This document shows, in pieces, positions 60,789 to 64,000 of a DNA stretch of 64,000 nucleotides. A program made the translations under genes and the position numbers. The notes below the pieces were generated by a model, which was not told the origin of the DNA, searched no databases, and saw nothing but the letters and a program-made list of their open reading frames with translations. Origin of the DNA: Sphingomonas pituitosa NBRC 102491 (GTDB taxonomy: Bacteria; Pseudomonadota; Alphaproteobacteria; Sphingomonadales; Sphingomonadaceae); NCBI RefSeq assembly GCF_001598435.1, contig NZ_BCYY01000010.1, positions 1-64,000 on the forward strand, written 5' to 3'. The first letter of the stretch is position 1. Each line of letters starts with the position of its first letter.

Positions 60789-61220
60789 ATGCCAATCGCA
60801 CCGCAGAACCGCTGGCTCTACCCTATCGATTGGCGGGAGATATCGCGCTTCGTCAGGTTCGAACGAGCTCGCGGCCGTTGCGATCGCTGCAGGAGGCCTC
60901 ATTTAGAAATCGTTCGCCATCTGGGCGACGGACGCTGGTTCGATGCCGGCGATGGGTTTTGGCGTGATGGGCTCGGTCGTCGCATTACGTTGGCAGGTGA
61001 AAGCGCGGCCGTTCTCCACACGAAGGTGGTGCTCGCGTGCGCGCACCTCGACCATAAGCCATGGAACAGCGATCCATCGAACTTGGCCGCGCTTTGCCAA
61101 CGGTGCCATATGATTCATGATGCAGCCGAGCATCGCCGGCAGAGGTGGCTCAATCGGCGCCGCCAGAAGGCAATGCGGGATCTCTTTGACGCTCCTCAAA
61201 TCCTTGCTACCTTTTGCTAG
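60789..61220 (+). CDS. HNH-like zinc-binding protein
   Basis: 143 residues. Two Cys pairs (CDRCRRPH and ALCQRCHMIHD) frame a His-rich core (LACAHLDHKPWNSDPSNLAA) in an HNH/His-Me nuclease-like fold. Typical HNH members have a Cys-x2-Cys knuckle on each side as here. It may nick DNA or be a plasmid-specific accessory. The ATG at 60789 follows GGATCGGG, and a GTG at 60720 would add 23 residues. Confidence 0.7.
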   Translation: MPIAPQNRWLYPIDWREISRFVRFERARGRCDRCRRPHLEIVRHLGDGRWFDAGDGFWRDGLGRRITLAGESAAVLHTKVVLACAHLDHKPWNSDPSNLAALCQRCHMIHDAAEHRRQRWLNRRRQKAMRDLFDAPQILATFC

Positions 61221-61257
61221 CAGGCGCCACCTCCAGATATAGGCCGGTAGCATTGGA

Positions 61258-61397
61258 TATGCTATCCTAGCGCACCATATGCTATCCTACCCCTCCCTAT
61301 GCTATCCTACCCTTCCCTATGCTATCCTGCCCTTCCCTATGTTATCCTACCCTTCCCTATGCTATTGTAACCTTCCCTATGCTATCCTAGGCGACCC
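61258..61397. repeat. seven 20-bp tandem repeats, probable partition centromere
   Basis: Unit TATGCTATCCTACCCTTCCC repeated with exact 20-bp period at 61258, 61278, 61298, 61318, 61338, 61358 and 61378. The outer copies diverge at the 3' half. It lies 91 bases upstream of parA. Direct repeats upstream of parA with an RHH partner are the usual centromere layout of type Ib partition systems. Confidence 0.85.
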
Positions 61398-61488
61398 TAG
61401 CCTTGTATATCGACGGCCAGGCTGTCATAGCGTAGCCTCTGCTAGCAAACGCTAGAAAAATGTAGTCTAAAACCTTCGGGGTCCTGAG

Positions 61489-62178
61489 ATGCCAACGATC
61501 ACCTTCGCGAACTCTAAAGGCGGGTCCGGGAAAACCACAGCTGCGCTGCTCCTGGCGTGCGAGCTAGCGGAAGGCGCTCCTGTCACCATCATCGATGCCG
61601 ACCCGCGCCACCCAATATCGACATGGTCGCGGCTACCGAACAAGCCTGACCGTCTCACAGTGGTTACAAATCAATCTGAGAAGACGATCCTGGACGAGAT
61701 CGAATCTGCAGCGACGGCAGATCCTTTTGTGATCGTCGATCTCGAGGGCACCGCTTCGCGTCTAAGCAGCTATGCGATCAGCCAGTCCGATCTCGTTATC
61801 ATTCCGATGAAAGAGCAACAGCAAGATGCGCTCGCCGCAATCGACGTAGCTCAGGAAATATATCGGGACATGAAAGCAGTACGTCGAACGATCCCGTTCA
61901 GTGTATTGTTCACTCAAACCAAGGTGGTAGCGAAGTCCAGGACGGCACGCCTTATTGCGACACAATTTCGTGCTAATGAAAGCCTTCAGATCTTCAACAC
62001 TGAGATCAACGAACGAGATGCCTTTTCCGCGATCTTCGCAGTAGGCGGGGGTGTTCGATCCCTGAATCCGCGAGAGGTCAACAACCTTGAGGCAGCCGTA
62101 GGAAACGCGCGAGATTTCGCTGAGGAGGTCATCCGCACCCTACGCCAGAACGCCGACGCTGCCAGAGAGGTCGCCTAA
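61489..62178 (+). CDS. parA: ParA partition ATPase
   Basis: 229 residues. The deviant Walker A KGGSGKTT is at 10-17, VTIIDADPRHP follows, Walker B is FVIVDLEGTASRL and the C-terminal region contains VLFTQTKVVAKSRTARL. The short length without an N-terminal HTH marks type Ib ParA (ParF/Soj-like). It drives plasmid segregation over the nucleoid. The stop overlaps the RHH gene start by one base. Confidence 0.92.
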   Translation: MPTITFANSKGGSGKTTAALLLACELAEGAPVTIIDADPRHPISTWSRLPNKPDRLTVVTNQSEKTILDEIESAATADPFVIVDLEGTASRLSSYAISQSDLVIIPMKEQQQDALAAIDVAQEIYRDMKAVRRTIPFSVLFTQTKVVAKSRTARLIATQFRANESLQIFNTEINERDAFSAIFAVGGGVRSLNPREVNNLEAAVGNARDFAEEVIRTLRQNADAAREVA

Positions 62179-62447
62179 TGTCTGACCGTCGTAGCACCCT
62201 CGACTTTGGAGCGTTGTCGGACTTCGCGCCTAAACCCCGCCAACCAGCACCTGAACATGAACAGGCGCAGGTGGCTGTGGACAGGCATTCTGGCTTTCCT
62301 AGCCGAGAGCGTGCCGACGAGTCCCAAATCAACATTCGCGCTCCGGCGGATGTTCTGGACCGGTTCAAAGCCATGGCGAAGAAGGACCGGTACACCTACG
62401 GCGCGTTTCTGGAGATCCTGATGGACCGCTTTGAAGCCGGTAAGTGA
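62178..62447 (+). CDS. ribbon-helix-helix partition partner
   Basis: 89 residues. The disordered N-terminal part (about 1-48) would stimulate ParA. The C-terminal RHH fold has a beta strand QINIRAP and helices DVLDRFKAMAKKDRY and YGAFLEILMDRFEAG. It is the presumed centromere-binding ParB/ParG analogue recognising the 20-bp repeats. Coupled to parA by an overlapping start. Confidence 0.8.
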   Translation: MSDRRSTLDFGALSDFAPKPRQPAPEHEQAQVAVDRHSGFPSRERADESQINIRAPADVLDRFKAMAKKDRYTYGAFLEILMDRFEAGK

Positions 62448-62746
62448 GGCAGTCTGGCTGATTTAGCGGCTACGAAGCGTCCCGACATCTGACAGAGGGC
62501 GGCAGCTGCGAGGCGCGACGCGCGACTTCCAAACGACGTCTCCTAGCGCATGAGCGGACAAGGGGGCCTTCTCAAAAACGAACGCTTGCTGACCCGGGGA
62601 GGGGAGGGCGGTCTCGACGCGTGAGAAGCCCGCGGTACCGCCAGCGCCGGATTGTCGAAACCGCTCTCGATTTGGCGTTCTCAAAAAGTGCGTTCTACAC
62701 AGAGTTGTGAGAAAGGATGCCAATGCTCATCGGGCAGCCGACGACC
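62448..62746. other. gap between the partition genes and the right-edge gene
   Basis: 299 bases with no convincing gene. TTCTCAAAAA occurs twice (62569-62578 and 62678-62687), each near a CG-rich tract. It may hold the terminator of the par operon, but no classic hairpin with a T-run was found. Confidence 0.4.
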
Positions 62747-64000
62747 CTAGCTTGGGCGGAAGGATCGGACGACGCTGGGCGATTGTCCGATCGTCTCGAG
62801 CATGTAATCGCTGCTACGGGCTTTGCGACTTAGCTTGGGTGCAACGGAATTGGCCCGGGTAACGGCGAGTTCGAAGCCGGCTGCGTCGATCCAAGCTACA
62901 GCCCCGTCCCGAATGATTGGGTGAACAGCATAGCGCCCTCGCTGGCCGTTGGTCCCGGTCAGCTCCGCGTTGAACCGGGCAGCGGCGCTCTGCTCTGTCG
63001 CGGCGCGGGCAAGTGTCGCCTGCCAATCAAGGAAGCGCTGCGGGTCGATATGGTCGTCAGGTTCCGGCGACGGATTCATGGAACGAAGCCATCGATCGAA
63101 TTCGGGCCTCCGGTTGGCCGCCTCCTCCCGAGTCTTTGCTAGTCCCTGCGAGAGAGAGAAGGCGACAAAGGGATCATGTGTGCCCCAACGCAGCAGTTCA
63201 CGCGCCCAGAAGCCAAACCATGGCAGGCCAGTCGTTTCCTTCCAGTCGCTCAAGGTGGGAGCGGTCAGTGCGTCCACTGACCCGCTCGACCAAGCCTGTG
63301 CCACAACCGCGCCAAGGGCCATCCCGAGCCGATACTCAAGATTGTCCGCTACGAAACGCTGCCAGGTACGTAACTGGTCAGGCGCCGGCTGGGCGACTTC
63401 AGGCTCGTTCATCCACCAGCCGAGAACATCGTTCCAGCGCTCGAGCAGGCGCTCGTCGGTGTCGGTGCGTCGTACGCGAAAGCCAAAACCCCGATCGCCT
63501 TCGAGCAACCCGCCGATCCGCTTAAACACGTCGAGGCGCTTCGCCGGGCTAAGGACGCCATAGTCGACCGCCCCCGCGATCTCAGCCTGGATCGCGGATG
63601 CGATCGCGGCGAACCGACGCCCAATCACGGGCGTAAAGCCAAACTGGTAAAGACGGGAGCGCTCTGCGCGATCAGGGTATAGGTGGGTCACGATCCCCGC
63701 GCCCCGTCGCACGAACGCCTGCTCGAGCCATGCTTCTTGTGCGGTCGCTGCAGCGCTGAAGGTCCGCTGCCACACGCTGACGAGATGGGCCTCAACGACT
63801 GCCCGAGGCATGTCGACGTCGCCGGACTGCTGAAATTGCTCGACTATGGCCAAGGCAAGACCGTCGAGTTCATCCATAGCGTCTGCAAGGCGTGCCAGTG
63901 GATCCGTCGCTCCCGTGCCAGCGGCTTCGCTTACCGCTACCGGAGCGGTTGCCTCGAGCCAGGTTAGGAAGTTTTCTGGAGAGACGCCGAGCACGCGATA
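62747..64000 (-). CDS. C-terminal part of a large unknown protein (window edge)
   Basis: Open through the window end, at least 417 residues. It is mainly helical and Trp-rich (FLTWLEATAPVAVSEAA, ERWNDVLGWWMNEPEVAQ, LPWFGFWARELLRWGTHDPF). RRFAAIASAIQAEIAGAVDYG and AWIDAAGFELAVTRANSV lie further on. The style recalls the C-terminal region of large SF2-helicase proteins of mobile elements, but no helicase motif is in view, so I do not assign a function. The full gene must be read past the edge. Confidence 0.55.
   Translation of the reverse strand, partial: YRVLGVSPENFLTWLEATAPVAVSEAAGTGATDPLARLADAMDELDGLALAIVEQFQQSGDVDMPRAVVEAHLVSVWQRTFSAAATAQEAWLEQAFVRRGAGIVTHLYPDRAERSRLYQFGFTPVIGRRFAAIASAIQAEIAGAVDYGVLSPAKRLDVFKRIGGLLEGDRGFGFRVRRTDTDERLLERWNDVLGWWMNEPEVAQPAPDQLRTWQRFVADNLEYRLGMALGAVVAQAWSSGSVDALTAPTLSDWKETTGLPWFGFWARELLRWGTHDPFVAFSLSQGLAKTREEAANRRPEFDRWLRSMNPSPEPDDHIDPQRFLDWQATLARAATEQSAAARFNAELTGTNGQRGRYAVHPIIRDGAVAWIDAAGFELAVTRANSVAPKLSRKARSSDYMLETIGQSPSVVRSFRPS

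Noticed and set aside
61258..61397. Possible CRISPR array
   Set aside because: The 20-bp units are contiguous with no unique spacers, no cas gene is near, and the position upstream of parA fits a centromere.
62463..62723. 86-codon open frame on the minus strand
   Set aside because: No ribosome-binding site, Arg/Ser-rich translation and no coupling to neighbours.

Overview
The window looks like part of a large conjugative, metal-resistance plasmid of a sphingomonad (Sphingomonadaceae, Alphaproteobacteria). The inference rests on high GC content, an RPA-type initiator next to a RepC-type initiator, a complete F-type mating-pair-formation operon, ArdC/ParB-like/strawberry-notch backbone genes and a Czc-type metal island. 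No chromosomal housekeeping genes, rRNA or tRNA are visible, and no relaxase or coupling protein lies inside the window.

Layout. (1) 1-831: the 3' part of an ArdC antirestriction gene, whose reading frame runs on into the metal island. (2) 832-17763: a metal-efflux island. A MerR-type regulator at 17377 faces about twenty genes on the minus strand: CDF exporter, His-rich periplasmic protein, CzcC, CzcB, CzcA, SRPBCC protein, MliC-like lipoprotein, an orphan FliE, bestrophin, a second MliC-like lipoprotein, ZIP, CDF, P1B-4 ATPase, HAD phosphatase, MgtC, a hypothetical protein, DedA (frameshifted), a small membrane protein, an EexN-like lipoprotein and DUF305. Most neighbours overlap by ATGA-type junctions, so this reads as one transcription unit or a few nested ones. 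(3) 17764-32558: backbone genes, mostly minus strand: Toprim/zinc-finger protein, a fused methyltransferase and strawberry-notch helicase, a ParB-like protein, a second ArdC, a conserved gene split by a 2.55-kb group II intron, a thermonuclease and several unknowns. (4) 32766-38610: DUF1173 protein, lytic transglycosylase, and the repC-repA pair with an upstream region carrying phased iterons. (5) 38611-59494: two regulator-like genes, twin palindromes, then traA-L-E-K-B-dsbC-V-C-orf126-trbI-S26 peptidase-W-orf90-orf32-U-trbC-N-orf138-F-H-G. (6) 59491-64000: small unknown genes, an HNH-type zinc protein, seven 20-bp tandem repeats followed by parA and a ribbon-helix-helix partner, and the C-terminal part of a large unknown protein.

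How it works together. RepC/RepA with iterons should maintain the plasmid, and ParA/RHH with the tandem repeats should segregate it. The F-type system builds the pilus and mating channel, with the transglycosylase opening the cell wall. ArdC and possibly the methyltransferase-helicase module protect incoming DNA. The island supplies Co/Zn/Cd export from cytoplasm (P1B ATPase, CDF) and periplasm (CzcCBA), plus membrane-homeostasis accessories.

The most notable observations are the base-resolved group II intron whose removal restores a host gene, the orphan FliE and paired lysozyme-inhibitor-like lipoproteins in a metal operon, two unrelated replication initiators sharing iterons, and a hairpin overlapping the pilin ribosome-binding site.
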